NCBI RefSeq assembly: GCF_003574655.1
Contig: NZ_QNUM01000004.1
Coordinates: 1-64,000 of the forward strand
From: Cohaesibacter haloalkalitolerans
GTDB taxonomy: Bacteria; Pseudomonadota; Alphaproteobacteria; Rhizobiales; Cohaesibacteraceae
Length of the DNA: 64,000 nucleotides
Direction: 5' to 3'
Shown in pieces: positions 53,558 to 63,368 of this stretch. Numbering within the stretch: the stretch's first letter is position 1; each line of letters begins with the position of its first letter. The position numbers and the translations under genes were made by a program. The notes under the pieces are model-generated. The model was not told the DNA's origin. It made no database searches and worked only from the letters and a program-made list of their open reading frames with translations.

Positions 53558-54712
53558 TCAGGCCGCGGAAATCTGCTTGTAGCGAGCCGTCAGCGCCCGC
53601 GCCTCATCGCGCGCTATCTGGGTTGCAAAGCGCCGCAGCAGGGCCAGAAGGTCATCCAGCTCATCCTCGGCATAGTCGTTATAATCGCTGAGAATGCGCT
53701 CGACCATCGCCCGCCCGAAGCGGCTCGCCGTCACATTGCTATCCATGCTGCCCTGTAGTTCACGGTAGGAGTCCAGCGCCGACAGAATGACCGGAGCAAC
53801 CCGCTCGGAAATTCCGGCCTTCTTGCACAGTGTCAACACCAGCGCCTCCGACGGATCGGCGACGCATGCCCGTATCCGTTTTTCGCTGAGGTCGGTCAGA
53901 CTGACCAGAGCCTTGACGAACATCTCGACATTACCCATGCACAGAGCCCGAATCAGCAGATCGGCCGTCAGCTGACCTGAAAGCCGCAGATGCTCCACCA
54001 GAGCCTCCAATTCGTCGCCATGGGCACAACAGGACGCCAGATCGATGGTTGCCTTGTCACAGGCATCCTTGACCAGAGACGTGCGCCGTTCGGAACTGAC
54101 GAAGGACTGCACCAGATTCAATTGCTGCAGGGCATCGCCGAGCTGCACGATCAGCATCTGACGAATGTCGATCGGAAGGCCATCAAGCGACAGCAGCATG
54201 TTGCGCACGGCAGGCCTCTGGCCAAACCGTTCGGCAAGACGACGCAGACTGAAGACAGCAATCTGAGCGCCCGGATTTTCCAGCATCACACAGCAGGCAT
54301 CAGCTTCGGCAACTTCGGACATGGCAGCGCACAGCGCCGGGCTGACCGAAGGGCGCGACGCGACGGCACACTGGATGGCAAGGCCACGATCGGCCACCAG
54401 ATCCACCAGCTCTGAATCGAGCAGAACCGGCGAACAGGCAATGACCGGCATGGCCACGCTGTCGATATCCTGCACCAGTGATAAAACAACCTGACGGGGA
54501 GCATAGGGAGACTGCCGGAGAGCCTGCGCCAATGCTTCCCTTACCACGGGAGCCGGATCGTCAAGGAGAATGGTCAGAGCCGTTTCAGCCGCCGCCTTTT
54601 CGTCTTTATCAAGCGGTGAATAGAGGTAGGCCCGCGCAAGAGCGCTCGTCGCTTCGGCGCGACGGTCAACAGGCGCGGTCTCTATCCAAGAGAGAAACTT
54701 CGCTACGATCAT
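53558..54712 (-). CDS. DUF2336-family protein
   Basis: 384 residues, mostly helical with HEAT-like repeats (LLDDPAPVVREALAQALRQSPYAPRQV and later units), typical of the alphaproteobacterial DUF2336 family. No signal peptide. Function unknown; HEAT repeats suggest protein binding. It is convergent with the Hpt gene. The ATG at 54712 is preferred over the one at 54733. A degenerate CtrA-like sequence (TTAA-N7-TTCA) lies about 120 bp upstream. Confidence 0.85.
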   Translation of the reverse strand: MIVAKFLSWIETAPVDRRAEATSALARAYLYSPLDKDEKAAAETALTILLDDPAPVVREALAQALRQSPYAPRQVVLSLVQDIDSVAMPVIACSPVLLDSELVDLVADRGLAIQCAVASRPSVSPALCAAMSEVAEADACCVMLENPGAQIAVFSLRRLAERFGQRPAVRNMLLSLDGLPIDIRQMLIVQLGDALQQLNLVQSFVSSERRTSLVKDACDKATIDLASCCAHGDELEALVEHLRLSGQLTADLLIRALCMGNVEMFVKALVSLTDLSEKRIRACVADPSEALVLTLCKKAGISERVAPVILSALDSYRELQGSMDSNVTASRFGRAMVERILSDYNDYAEDELDDLLALLRRFATQIARDEARALTARYKQISAA

Positions 54713-54898
54713 TACAACTCGTCCCCGCTCCATCAGGCCACTTCTAGAGCGGTCCTTTCAGAGCCAAAACATGCACTACAAAAACGGGAGCAACAGCCCC
54801 CATACGCTTGCAGTCATTCTGGACCAGCAACTGTTAACGATCAGTTCACCATAAATGGAAAAGTGGTTGGGGGCCATCGACGGAGCACGCCGGAGTGA

Positions 54899-56287
54899 TC
54901 AGCTCTTGTCGCGCGAGGTAAAAACGTCACCGTTGAGAAAGGCACTCAGATCCATTGCTCCTGCGCGTTTGATCGCAGAGGCCGTCGGACGCTCGGAACG
55001 GGTCAGATCCAGCGGCACACTGGTGGGTGCGGCAGAAGTCGTGGAGGCCAGGGACCCAGATTGCAGCCTGTCTTGAGACCTGCTCTGAGGCTTATCCTGC
55101 GGCATGGCACCGTTGAGGCTGTTGACATAGACATCCGCCGTTGTCGGCTTGCGCCGCGGCAACGGCATATCAGACGCAGAGGCATCACTTGCAGAAACAG
55201 CGGCAACCTCATCTGTGCCCTGATTGACATAGCGGCTGGCCAGCACGCCGCCATCCGATTCATTGACAGCACGCTCCCCGTCATCCCCTGTCACATAACG
55301 CGATGCGCGCGCCACCGCAGACACGGAACTCTCCGGCATGTAGCTCAGGCCATAGCGGGAGGGCAGCGCTCGCTGCAATGGCTGCGAGAAGAAGGATTCA
55401 AGGGATTCCTGACTGTCGCTGACCACAGGCGCGCTCGCCTCGGTCTGCTGCAACTGCACCACATGGTGCGTCTGCATGGCCGGCGTTTCAGGGCTGCGGG
55501 TCAGCTGCGCCTGCCTGGTTGATTCCTTGGCGCTGAACAGATTGCCCAGCCCAAGCATATCCAACAGCCCCTTCTTCTTCGTCGAAGCAGGTTCAGACGA
55601 TGCCGTGGAAACCAGATTGTCATACACCTCGGACACGCTTCTGGCGTTGCCCTGGCGGTCATAGAAGATGTTGCGATTGGCCTCAGCCTGAGCAGGAAAC
55701 ACCGCTGCAGCTGTCGTGTCCGGCGCCTTCTCGGCAAGTGTGATGAGCTTGCCACTGCCTTGTGCGCCGAGGAAATGCGCCGCATACAATTCACCCTGCG
55801 ACGGCGTCCGGTTGAGTTGTTCGCTCAGTTGCTCACGGTTGCTCTGGGCATAGGCACCAGCCATCAGGGCGGCGACCTTGGGGTCGTTGCGCATATCCAG
55901 AATCTGCTGCCGCATTTCCGGATCCCGAACATAATATCTGTCACCGGATTGAGAGATCTGGGAAGCCACATTGCCCAGGCCAAGTTCGGGCCCGGACTGT
56001 TTCATGGTCTCAAGCCACGTCTGCTCGACAAACTGGAACAGGCCAGACGCAGAAGACGTGGGCGCCTTGGCCGAGGCGTTGAAGTTGCTCTCGCGCTTGG
56101 CCGTATTCAGAAGAAACTCGAAGTCAGTACCAGTCGTCCGGCTCGCCTCTTCAAAGGCGGCCTGAAATCTGATCGAATTGTTGAACGAAACAGAGCTGGC
56201 CAAGGGGTTCTCCAAGAAAGCGTTTAACGTGCCCAAAGTGCACTTGGGTGCGATCCCATCGAACGCACCGGATTTGTACAGACTCAC
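54899..56287 (-). CDS. SLT-domain (lytic transglycosylase-like) protein
   Basis: 462 residues. The N-terminal half has the goose-lysozyme/SLT catalytic motif TAKRESNF (Glu about 68), ASGLFQFVEQTW and AAHFLGAQGSGKL (about 40-190). The C-terminal half is long, Ser/Ala-rich and probably disordered. No signal peptide is visible, as in some flagellar or type III-associated transglycosylases. The start appears to be GTG at 56287 without a clear ribosome site. Two exact CtrA-type boxes lie just upstream, suggesting cell-cycle or motility control. Confidence 0.85.
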   Translation of the reverse strand: MSLYKSGAFDGIAPKCTLGTLNAFLENPLASSVSFNNSIRFQAAFEEASRTTGTDFEFLLNTAKRESNFNASAKAPTSSASGLFQFVEQTWLETMKQSGPELGLGNVASQISQSGDRYYVRDPEMRQQILDMRNDPKVAALMAGAYAQSNREQLSEQLNRTPSQGELYAAHFLGAQGSGKLITLAEKAPDTTAAAVFPAQAEANRNIFYDRQGNARSVSEVYDNLVSTASSEPASTKKKGLLDMLGLGNLFSAKESTRQAQLTRSPETPAMQTHHVVQLQQTEASAPVVSDSQESLESFFSQPLQRALPSRYGLSYMPESSVSAVARASRYVTGDDGERAVNESDGGVLASRYVNQGTDEVAAVSASDASASDMPLPRRKPTTADVYVNSLNGAMPQDKPQSRSQDRLQSGSLASTTSAAPTSVPLDLTRSERPTASAIKRAGAMDLSAFLNGDVFTSRDKS

Positions 56288-56291
56288 ACCG

Positions 56292-56307
56292 TTAAAACTT
56301 GTTTAAC
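56292..56307 (-). promoter_or_regulatory. CtrA-type box upstream of the SLT gene (1)
   Basis: TTAAAACTTGTTTAAC matches the full TTAA-N7-TTAAC consensus. It lies only 5 bp upstream of the annotated GTG start, which suggests either repression or a start further downstream. Confidence 0.6.
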
Positions 56308-56325
56308 CATTGTTTTCTGAAATGG

Positions 56326-56341
56326 TTAACAGACTGTTAAT
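56326..56341 (-). promoter_or_regulatory. CtrA-type box upstream of the SLT gene (2)
   Basis: TTAACAGACTGTTAAT matches TTAA-N7-TTAA. It lies 34 bp from the first box, about three helical turns, on the same face of the DNA. Confidence 0.55.
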
Positions 56342-56551
56342 ATATAAATCGAGAAGTAAACACGAGGCGAGAATGCCCACGCTTATCGGATGACCTGGCT
56401 CTCGTGGACCGTACAGAAAGCTACGACCACCACGCGCATTCCCCCTGGCGATCGTCCATCCCAAGGGTCCTCCAATTGCCTGACCAGCTCACCCACCATC
56501 AAATCAAGATTTTAAATTATCCTTTTATTTCAACATAATAAGAAGGAAACC

Positions 56552-56635
56552 TGAATCAATTTACAAGCAACATGAATCATTATCGCAAGTCATTGAATCA
56601 CTTTCTCAAGAAGATGAATCAGTTTCTCAGCAAAG
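56552..56635 (+). repeat. Four 21-bp direct repeats (iteron-like), each with TGAATCA
   Basis: TGAATCA starts at 56552, 56573, 56594 and 56615, an exact 21-bp period (two helical turns). The units share a looser TGAATCAnTTTCTCAAG consensus. Each holds one GAATC, a GANTC methylation site of CcrM. The spacing suggests a cooperative binding array. Related copies lie at 58714, 58753 (inverted) and 58802. Confidence 0.85.
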
Positions 56636-56943
56636 CCGACCAAATCCCCCGCAAGGATTCCCTGCGCCCCATCGTCACCAACACTGTCTATTGCCCGACA
56701 AATCCCCGAATGCATTCAGACATTGATCCGCAGTGCCACTGATTCCCTTTGGTGCAGCTCGCAAAGTGACAGGGCAGCCCCCCGGAGCCGGATGCGTCTT
56801 TTTATCAGCCCGCGCCCTCAAATAACCACGGTTTTTGGATTTGCTATCGGGCAATCAAATGCTACACAAAGCGAAGGCTGAGCTTGAGACTCACCTCACA
56901 TCCGATGATATTGGCGCTACGCAAGGACAGATCTGTGGACTCC

Positions 56944-58158
56944 ATGAAACAAACCGGTCAAACGCTTCCGCACAGGCTCTTGCAGGCCCTTCGCGTCTCC
57001 CTGTTTGTCGCCTTTGGCGCGCTCTGTCTGAACGGCGCCATGGCTCAGGGAACACAGGCCCCTCTCAATCTTGGGACCATCATCGAGAAGAGCAACAACG
57101 AGCGTCCGGTCTACCTCAAGCTGCCAGAGACCGTCCCGGTACCAGCCTCAAACCCGATCAAGAGCGAAGCGGCGGAAGCCGGGCAAGCAACCCCACAGCC
57201 CGGCACAGAGGCCGCAGCAGCAGCCCCTCAGGAAACCACTGCACCGACCGATGCGCTGGAGCCGACAAGCCCCAGCAGCGTCGAGGTTGACGCCGAGGCC
57301 GAAACCCCACTGACAGCTGGCGCCGCAGAGACTGCAGAAGCCCTTGCCGCCAGACAGGAGCCGGAAAAGCCAAAGATAGAACCCGGCGGCATCGCCCGCC
57401 TTGAGTTGACGGCCCTGCTCTCTGACGATGAGCAGATCCTTCAGCGAGGCATCAACTGGCGTATCTTCAGCGACGAAAAGGATGCCGAAGGCCACCTGCC
57501 GATGCTGAACAATGTCGAGGGCGGCCCGCTGGAGGTCGACCTTCAGCCGGGCAGCTACATTGTCTACGCAGGCTATGGCTATGCCAACCTGACCAAGCGC
57601 GTCATCCTGCCCAAGGCAGGCGACTATCGCGAGAGCTTCAACCTCCACGCCGGAGCCATGCGCCTCAACGCCGTGGCCGCAGGCGACATTCCGCTCGACA
57701 GCAACATCCTGAAATTCGACATCTACACCGGTGAAGATGCCGACACCGGTGCGCACACGCTGCTGATCAAGAATGTCAAACCCGACCATGTCGTCAAGCT
57801 CAGTCAGGGCGTCTACCATGTGGTCTCGAACTACGGATCAGCCAATGCCAAGGTCCGCGGCGATGTCGAGATCACCGAAGGCAAGCTGATCAACGTGACG
57901 ATGATCCACAATGCCGCCAAGGTAACCCTGCGCCTTGTCTCGGAACCGGGGGGCGAAGCTCTGGCCAACACCATCTGGACCGTGTTCACCCCCGGCGGTG
58001 ATGTGGTCAAACGCGCCATCGGCGCCTTCCCGACGCTGGCGCTGGCCGCCGGTGATTACACAGCCATCGCCAAGCAGGGCAACGAGGTCTATAATCGCGA
58101 TTTCTCGGTCAGCCCCGGCCTCAATCGCGATATCGAGGTTCTGGCCACCGCCCAGTAG
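56944..58158 (+). CDS. Exported protein of unknown function
   Basis: 404 residues. A signal peptide (about 1-35, ending AMAQ) precedes an Ala/Pro/Glu-rich linker (about 60-140) and a beta-rich C-terminal region (about 145-404) with repeated immunoglobulin- or transthyretin-like units (LQPGSYIVYAGYGYANLTKRV, KLSQGVYHVVSNYG, LALAAGDYTAIAKQGNEVYN). It is probably a periplasmic or envelope protein. I do not recognise a function. The ATG at 56944 gives the proper signal peptide; the frame opens at 56884. It is followed 48 bp later by another uncharacterised gene, probably co-transcribed. Confidence 0.82.
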   Translation: MKQTGQTLPHRLLQALRVSLFVAFGALCLNGAMAQGTQAPLNLGTIIEKSNNERPVYLKLPETVPVPASNPIKSEAAEAGQATPQPGTEAAAAAPQETTAPTDALEPTSPSSVEVDAEAETPLTAGAAETAEALAARQEPEKPKIEPGGIARLELTALLSDDEQILQRGINWRIFSDEKDAEGHLPMLNNVEGGPLEVDLQPGSYIVYAGYGYANLTKRVILPKAGDYRESFNLHAGAMRLNAVAAGDIPLDSNILKFDIYTGEDADTGAHTLLIKNVKPDHVVKLSQGVYHVVSNYGSANAKVRGDVEITEGKLINVTMIHNAAKVTLRLVSEPGGEALANTIWTVFTPGGDVVKRAIGAFPTLALAAGDYTAIAKQGNEVYNRDFSVSPGLNRDIEVLATAQ

Positions 58159-58206
58159 GATTGCCCTCTTATATACGCCAGCCCTGCAACAAAGGACTGC
58201 CCTACC

Positions 58207-58716
58207 ATGAGCGCACCGACAGAAGACGACAGCAAGCCAATCATTGCCGCCCTGCCCGAGCAGGAAACCCGATGGGAGACCATCCGCCATCGTCTCCGTG
58301 CACTTCTTCGGTCAGAGCCACCCTACGATCCGACCACACCGCCCGGCCCGCCACCGGGTGAGCCAGCAGGAGAGGAAAGCTTTCTGACCAGCCTGTCGTT
58401 TGACGCACAGTTTGACGGTCTGGATGTCACCTGCCGCTTCCAGTATCACTATGACCCGGCCTGCTGCCTCACCGTGCTGATCTACACAGAGGAAGGCTAC
58501 AGTCTCTATTCGTTTGAGACACGCGCCTACAGCTTCCGGCACGCCCTCGCCCATGTCGCCCAATCCAACCGGCACATGCGCATCGCCATCCCCGTGGCAG
58601 GCCTGCACCCGCGAGCCAAATGGCTCACGAAGGAAAGAGCCTGCGACACGGTCTCCCTGCCCGGCATGCCGGACATTCACCCGCTGACCCTTGTTACCGA
58701 CCAGCAAAGGCCATGA
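58207..58716 (+). CDS. Uncharacterised protein
   Basis: 169 residues with no signal peptide or membrane helix. A Pro/Gly-rich stretch (about 38-60) precedes a compact domain with FDGLDVTCRFQYHYDPACCLTVLIY and a C-terminal HPLTLVTDQQRP. No recognisable motif. It probably forms an operon with the exported-protein gene 48 bp upstream. It ends inside the first copy of the downstream TGAATCA repeats. Confidence 0.75.
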   Translation: MSAPTEDDSKPIIAALPEQETRWETIRHRLRALLRSEPPYDPTTPPGPPPGEPAGEESFLTSLSFDAQFDGLDVTCRFQYHYDPACCLTVLIYTEEGYSLYSFETRAYSFRHALAHVAQSNRHMRIAIPVAGLHPRAKWLTKERACDTVSLPGMPDIHPLTLVTDQQRP

Positions 58717-58815
58717 ATCACTTTCTCACCCAACAAGAGAAAGCCCCTGAAATGATTCAAGGAATCCACACAGCTTAAAGTGATGGAACACGCCCGTTTC
58801 CTGAATCACTTTGTG
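58714..58815. repeat. Second cluster of TGAATCA-TTTC repeats
   Basis: TGAATCACTTTCTCA at 58714 is identical over 15 bases to the third unit of the array at 56594. An inverted copy (TGATTCA, 58753-58759, with TTTCA on its 3' side in that orientation) and a third copy (58802-58812) follow. The two clusters bracket the two-gene unit 56944-58716. Confidence 0.7.
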
Positions 58816-58859
58816 AAGAGACCCTCCAGCCGCATGTCTCCCGACAGGCTGCAGGCAAC

Positions 58860-58891
58860 AAAAAAGGCGGCACCGTCATCCGGCACCGCCT
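58860..58891 (-). terminator. Intrinsic terminator of thrS
   Basis: An interrupted GC-rich stem (GGCGG...CCG with CGG...CCGCC) followed on the minus strand by a run of six T, about 25 bp after the thrS stop. Confidence 0.85.
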
Positions 58892-58916
58892 CTTTCAATC
58901 CTGCTCCAGAAGCCGC

Positions 58917-60872
58917 CTATTCGGCAGCCTCGATCTTGTCGGCTTCCATGGCACGACGCAGGTCCGGAGCAATGGCCTCATCAACCAGCGAAGCGATCGC
59001 ATCGACAAGCGACATGGAGACCTGATTGTTGGATCCGAGACGACGGATGGAAACCCCGTTCTCCTCGGCTTCCTTCTTGCCAACAACAAGCAGCGCCGGA
59101 ACCTTGGCCAGCGAATGCTCGCGGACCTTGTAGTTGATCTTCTCGTTCCTCAGGTCGGTCTCGACATTGAGGCCAGCCTTGGTCAGCTGCGCAGCCACGT
59201 CACGGGCATAGTCGTCCGCTTCCGACGTGATGGTCGCGACGACCACCTGCAGCGGCGCAAGCCACAGCGGGAAGTGACCGGCATAATGCTCGATCAGAAT
59301 GCCGGTGAAGCGTTCCAGCGAACCGAACAGGGCGCGGTGGATCATCACCGGATGCACCTTGTTGCCATCAGTATCGATGAAGAAGGCACCAAGGCGACCC
59401 GGCAGGTTGAGGTCCACCTGAACCGTACCGCACTGCCAGTCACGACCAATGGCGTCACGCAGCACATATTCGAGTTTCGGGCCGTAGAAGGCACCCTCAC
59501 CCGGGTTCAGCGTCCATTCCTGACCGGCAGCATCAATGGCCGTCTTCAGAGCGTTTTCAGCTGCATCCCAGACCGCATCCGAACCAACGCGCTTTTCAGG
59601 GCGGTCAGAGAATTTGACGCGGATGTCGGTGAAGCCGAAGTCATGATAGATCGACATGATCTGCTGATGCAGGTCGACACAGACCTCGGTGATCTGGTCT
59701 TCGCCACAGAAGATATGGGCATCATCCTGCGTGAACGACCGCACACGCATCATGCCGTGCAGAGCACCCGACGGCTCATAGCGATGAACCTTGCCGAACT
59801 CGGCCAGCTTCAATGGCAGGTCGCGGTAGGACTTGAGACCGTTCTTGAAGATCTGGACATGGCCCGGGCAGTTCATCGGCTTGCAGCAGAAGATCCGCTC
59901 GTCCGGGGTCTGGGTGGTGAACATGTTCTCACCGAATTTCTCCCAGTGACCGGACTGTTCCCACAGGGTGCGTTCCATCATGTCAGGGCTGTTGACTTCC
60001 TTGTAGCCCCAGCTCCTCTGACGACGGCGCATGTAGGTGATCAGGTTCTGGAACAGGGTCCAGCCCTTGTCATGCCAGAACACGGACCCCGGAGCCTCTT
60101 CCTGGAAATGGAACAGGTCCATTTCACGGCCGAGCTTGCGGTGATCGCGTTTTTCCGCTTCTTCCAGACGGGTCAGATGATCTTTCAGATCCTGCTCCGA
60201 TGCCCATGCGGTGCCATAGATGCGGCTCAGCATGGCATTGTTGGAATCACCGCGCCAATAGGCACCGGCAACCTTCATCAGCTTGAAGGCCTTGCCGATC
60301 TGGCCGGTCGAAGCCATGTGCGGGCCACGACACAGATCAAGCCAGTTGCCCTGACGATAGATCTTGACGTCTTCCCCTTCAGGGATCGCGTCGACCAGTT
60401 CTACCTTGTAGCTTTCCCCCTTGTCGGAGAAATGCTTCTTGGCAACATCCCGGCTCCACACTTCCTTGGTGAAGGGTGCGTTGCGATCGATGATCTCAGC
60501 CATCTTCTTTTCGATCAGGGCAAGATCTTCGGTCGTGAAGGGTTCATTGCGTGCAAAGTCGTAATAGAATCCATTGTCGATGACCGGCCCGATGGTGACC
60601 TGGGTGCCGGGGAACAATTCCTGCACGGCTTCAGCCATCACATGGGCAGCATCGTGGCGGATCAATTCCAGCGCAGCTTCATCGGTGCGCGTCACGATTT
60701 CGATTTTGGCATCGCTGGAGATCGGATCGGCCAGATCGGCCAATTCGCCATTCAGCTTCACAGCCACGGCTTTTTTTGCCAGAGATTTGGAAATGCCCTG
60801 CGCGACGTCGACGCCACGAACGCCATCGTCAAATGCACGAACAGATCCATCAGGGAAAGTCAGATTGACCAT
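58917..60872 (-). CDS. thrS: Threonine-tRNA ligase
   Basis: 651 residues. N-terminal TGS domain, editing domain ([19 protein letters not shown]), class II catalytic core ([41 protein letters not shown] in short blocks, with the zinc-binding Cys/His residues) and an anticodon-binding C-terminus. AGGAG lies 6 nt before the ATG. No T-box or leader is seen. Confidence 0.98.
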   Translation of the reverse strand: MVNLTFPDGSVRAFDDGVRGVDVAQGISKSLAKKAVAVKLNGELADLADPISSDAKIEIVTRTDEAALELIRHDAAHVMAEAVQELFPGTQVTIGPVIDNGFYYDFARNEPFTTEDLALIEKKMAEIIDRNAPFTKEVWSRDVAKKHFSDKGESYKVELVDAIPEGEDVKIYRQGNWLDLCRGPHMASTGQIGKAFKLMKVAGAYWRGDSNNAMLSRIYGTAWASEQDLKDHLTRLEEAEKRDHRKLGREMDLFHFQEEAPGSVFWHDKGWTLFQNLITYMRRRQRSWGYKEVNSPDMMERTLWEQSGHWEKFGENMFTTQTPDERIFCCKPMNCPGHVQIFKNGLKSYRDLPLKLAEFGKVHRYEPSGALHGMMRVRSFTQDDAHIFCGEDQITEVCVDLHQQIMSIYHDFGFTDIRVKFSDRPEKRVGSDAVWDAAENALKTAIDAAGQEWTLNPGEGAFYGPKLEYVLRDAIGRDWQCGTVQVDLNLPGRLGAFFIDTDGNKVHPVMIHRALFGSLERFTGILIEHYAGHFPLWLAPLQVVVATITSEADDYARDVAAQLTKAGLNVETDLRNEKINYKVREHSLAKVPALLVVGKKEAEENGVSIRRLGSNNQVSMSLVDAIASLVDEAIAPDLRRAMEADKIEAAE

Positions 60873-60989
60873 TGTAGTCTCCTGCTCAACTCCTGCCTAC
60901 AACGCAGGTAAGCTGTCGGGTTCAGAAACCCTTAGGTTTGTCTTAGGTACGAAATGTAAAACTGGTCCGTCGAGGCCGGCGAGAATACA

Positions 60990-61298
60990 TCATTTACGTT
61001 TATCCAGACGTGTCTCCGGATCGATGTGATCGCCGCCCCAAAGGCCATAGGTCCATGGTTTATACCAGCGCGCGCCTTGAGGCAACTGTCGAGGCACAGG
61101 ATCAAAGCCGCTATGCCCGAATGGATGACAGCGCAGGATGCGTGCAAGCCCCATCCAGCCCCCGGCCCAGAAGCCGAACCGGCCGATGGCCTCCTCCGTA
61201 TAGCGCGAACAGGTCGGCTGATAGCGACAGGCCCGCCCGATGAAGGGAGACAGGAAAATCTGGTAGAGCTTGATGAGCCCGATGGCGAGATATTTCAT
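60990..61298 (-). CDS. yidD: Membrane protein insertion efficiency factor YidD
   Basis: 102 residues with the YidD signature: [30 protein letters not shown] and [15 protein letters not shown]. Assists YidC-dependent membrane insertion. The start overlaps the stop of the NifU-like gene by 4 bp. Confidence 0.96.
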   Translation of the reverse strand: MKYLAIGLIKLYQIFLSPFIGRACRYQPTCSRYTEEAIGRFGFWAGGWMGLARILRCHPFGHSGFDPVPRQLPQGARWYKPWTYGLWGGDHIDPETRLDKRK

Positions 61299-61726
61299 GC
61301 TTCCGGTTCGATCTGCTCGAACGCATCGACGATGGCATCAAACACCAGTAGCGTGGAGGCATGACGCGCCGGATAGTTTCTGACCGGCTCGAGATACTGC
61401 AGGTCTTGCCATTTTCCGGCAGGAGGAGCCCCCTCCTCCTTGAGCATGGCCCGCATGGTTTCGCGCAGCTGCCGCAACTCGGCAAGGTCCGAACCGATGA
61501 TCTGGCGCCCGACGACAGAGGACGCAGCCTGCCCCAAGGCACAGGCATTGACCGTCTGGCCATAGTCACTGACCTTGCCATCCGTCACCACCAGATCGAC
61601 CTCAATGGTCGAACCGCACAGTTTGCTGTGTGCTCTGGCCGACGCCTGCGGCTGCTCCAGCCGTTGAAGGCGAGCGATATTTCCTGCGAATTCCAAAATC
61701 TTCTGATTATAAATATCGTCCAGCAT
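61295..61726 (-). CDS. NifU/IscU-like iron-sulfur cluster scaffold homologue
   Basis: 143 residues. The IscU/NifU N-terminal fold starts with [17 protein letters not shown]. Two of the three cluster cysteines are present (SKLCGSTI and [10 protein letters not shown]). The third position ([12 protein letters not shown]), where IscU has Cys, lacks it. This divergent form next to yidD, folE and hisI is common in Rhizobiales. It may carry or sense Fe-S rather than build clusters. The ATG at 61726 was chosen because it matches the fold start. Confidence 0.88.
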   Translation of the reverse strand: MLDDIYNQKILEFAGNIARLQRLEQPQASARAHSKLCGSTIEVDLVVTDGKVSDYGQTVNACALGQAASSVVGRQIIGSDLAELRQLRETMRAMLKEEGAPPAGKWQDLQYLEPVRNYPARHASTLLVFDAIVDAFEQIEPEA

Positions 61727-61977
61727 GGAAATTCTCTCTTGTGCCCTGACTTGCGATCCAATACTCGCATTTACCCCTATAATGCCTATATAGGAAGAAA
61801 AACAAGGAATGCAGGTTCGATTCCTTGGAAATCGTTGACAGGGAAGGTTATAGTGTAACATAACCCACCTAATATGATTTCCTGCTGACAAATTGGAAAA
61901 AAAGTGCATGATGGCGCCACCGAAGGATCAGGTTCGATCGCAATCATGCTCCGTTATGAAAGGCGCACAGGTCTGTC

Positions 61978-62697
61978 ATGGATATGATTGTCGACCCCAG
62001 CAATTCCGCTGGCGAAAAGGCTGAAGAGGGGCAGGATACCGCCTTGAAAAACAACAACAACAACCAAACACAGCTGCAAGCAGTGGCCACATCCGGCGAT
62101 CAGGCAGACGATTGGGCGCTGGTCAAGCGACCATCCCGCCATGAAGCCGAAGAGGCCGTGCGCACGCTGATCAAATGGATCGGCGACGACCCGGATCGTG
62201 AAGGCCTGCTCGATACGCCAAAGCGTGTCGTCAAAGCCTACGAAGAGCTTTACCGCGGCTATCGCGAAGATCCGACCGCCCCCCTCGCCCGCACCTTCGA
62301 AGAGGTGAATGGCTATGAGGACATGGTGCTGCTGCGTGATGTCGAATTCTTCTCAGCCTGCGAACACCACATGGTTCCCTTCGTTGGCAAGGCCCATATT
62401 GCCTACTATCCGTCCAACGGCGTGGTCGGCCTGTCAAAGCTCGCACGCGTGGTCGACACCTTTGCCCGCCGCCTGCAGACTCAGGAAAGCTTCACGGCGC
62501 AGGTCATTGATACCATCGAGGCCACCCTTGCCCCTCGCGGCATTGCACTTCTGGTGGAAGCCGAACATATGTGCATGACTATGCGCGGGGTCCGCAAGCG
62601 CGGCGCCAATACCGTGACCATGCGCTTTACCGGCGTATTCCAGGAAGATTTCGAGAAGCAGAACCGCTTCCTCAATCTGGTGGGTGAGAGCCGCTGA
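61978..62697 (+). CDS. folE: GTP cyclohydrolase I (FolE type)
   Basis: 239 residues. The catalytic domain has the zinc site [25 protein letters not shown], and the conserved [18 protein letters not shown]. The N-terminal 45 residues are an Asn/Gln-rich extension without known function. It makes dihydroneopterin triphosphate for folate. Divergent from the NifU-like gene across a 250-bp promoter region. Confidence 0.97.
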   Translation: MDMIVDPSNSAGEKAEEGQDTALKNNNNNQTQLQAVATSGDQADDWALVKRPSRHEAEEAVRTLIKWIGDDPDREGLLDTPKRVVKAYEELYRGYREDPTAPLARTFEEVNGYEDMVLLRDVEFFSACEHHMVPFVGKAHIAYYPSNGVVGLSKLARVVDTFARRLQTQESFTAQVIDTIEATLAPRGIALLVEAEHMCMTMRGVRKRGANTVTMRFTGVFQEDFEKQNRFLNLVGESR

Positions 62698-62759
62698 TTG
62701 CGGCACCCCATTCAGCATTGCCCTCCCCGAGAACCCATTCAGCACATGAGGCCCCGGCC

Positions 62760-63212
62760 ATGCCCGTCATCTTTTCGGATCAACAGGGAAAAAGCCATGA
62801 CGAGATCGAACTGGGGCAGGACTTCCTGCCCAAATTCGATGACAAGGGCCTCATTGCCTGCATCGTGACCGACGCCGATAGCGGCGATGTGGTGATGTTC
62901 GCCTATATGAACGCCGAAAGCCTCGGCCTCACATTGCAGACCCGCGAGGCCCATTATTGGAGCCGCTCGCGCAAGGAGCTGTGGCACAAGGGGGCAACAA
63001 GCGGCAACATTCAGGATGTCATCGAACTGAGAACCGACTGCGATCAGGATGCAATCTGGATCAAGGTGCGCACCCGCGGCGCCACAGCCAACTGCCATCA
63101 GGGTTACAAATCATGCTTCTATCGCGCAGCCACACTTGAAGGCGACAAGGCCACGCTGTCCTTCAGGGAAGACAAGCCGCTGTTTGACCCCAAGGAAGTC
63201 TATAAGAAATAG
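62760..63212 (+). CDS. hisI: Phosphoribosyl-AMP cyclohydrolase
   Basis: 150 residues. The PRA-CH signature VVMFAYMNAESL, HYWSRSRKELWHKG, DCDQDAIW and the NCHQGYKSCFYR zinc/Mg block are present. Third step of histidine synthesis. No HisE domain is fused, as usual in Alphaproteobacteria. The ATG at 62760 was chosen because GAGG lies 8 nt before it. Confidence 0.97.
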   Translation: MPVIFSDQQGKSHDEIELGQDFLPKFDDKGLIACIVTDADSGDVVMFAYMNAESLGLTLQTREAHYWSRSRKELWHKGATSGNIQDVIELRTDCDQDAIWIKVRTRGATANCHQGYKSCFYRAATLEGDKATLSFREDKPLFDPKEVYKK

Positions 63213-63267
63213 CCGGGCGGGACAGCCCCCTGTGCTTGCCGAACAGTCGCAAAAGCCACAAAACGAA

Positions 63268-63288
63268 ACGGGCGGCAGAACCGCCCGT
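63268..63288 (+). terminator. Hairpin downstream of hisI
   Basis: A perfect 8-bp GC-rich stem (ACGGGCGG with CCGCCCGT, 5-nt loop) 56 bp after the hisI stop, without a strong T-run. It could serve both convergent genes. Confidence 0.7.
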
Positions 63289-63368
63289 CTGTAACGGAAC
63301 ACGCAGCAAAACCCGCCCGCTGCGTGATACGACGAAAGAGCAGATCAACACTGCCCTTGCCCGAAGTC

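Larger units (their letters stand above)
56288..56943. other. Regulatory intergenic region with CtrA boxes and a 21-bp repeat array
   Basis: About 655 bp between divergent genes. It contains two TTAA-N7-TTAA(C) boxes near the SLT gene and four 21-bp direct repeats in the middle. I see no gene or RNA. The part from 56640 to 56940 shows nothing recognisable. Confidence 0.6.

Noticed and set aside
54834-54848. CtrA-like sequence upstream of the DUF2336 gene
   Set aside because: The second half-site reads TTCA rather than TTAA, too degenerate to annotate.
56552-56635. 21-bp repeats considered as a CRISPR array or a plasmid replication origin
   Set aside because: There are no unique spacers, cas genes or rep gene; surrounding genes are chromosomal.
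59115-60911. 598-codon plus-strand frame opposite thrS
   Set aside because: Fully antisense to threonyl-tRNA synthetase, with no recognisable domain.
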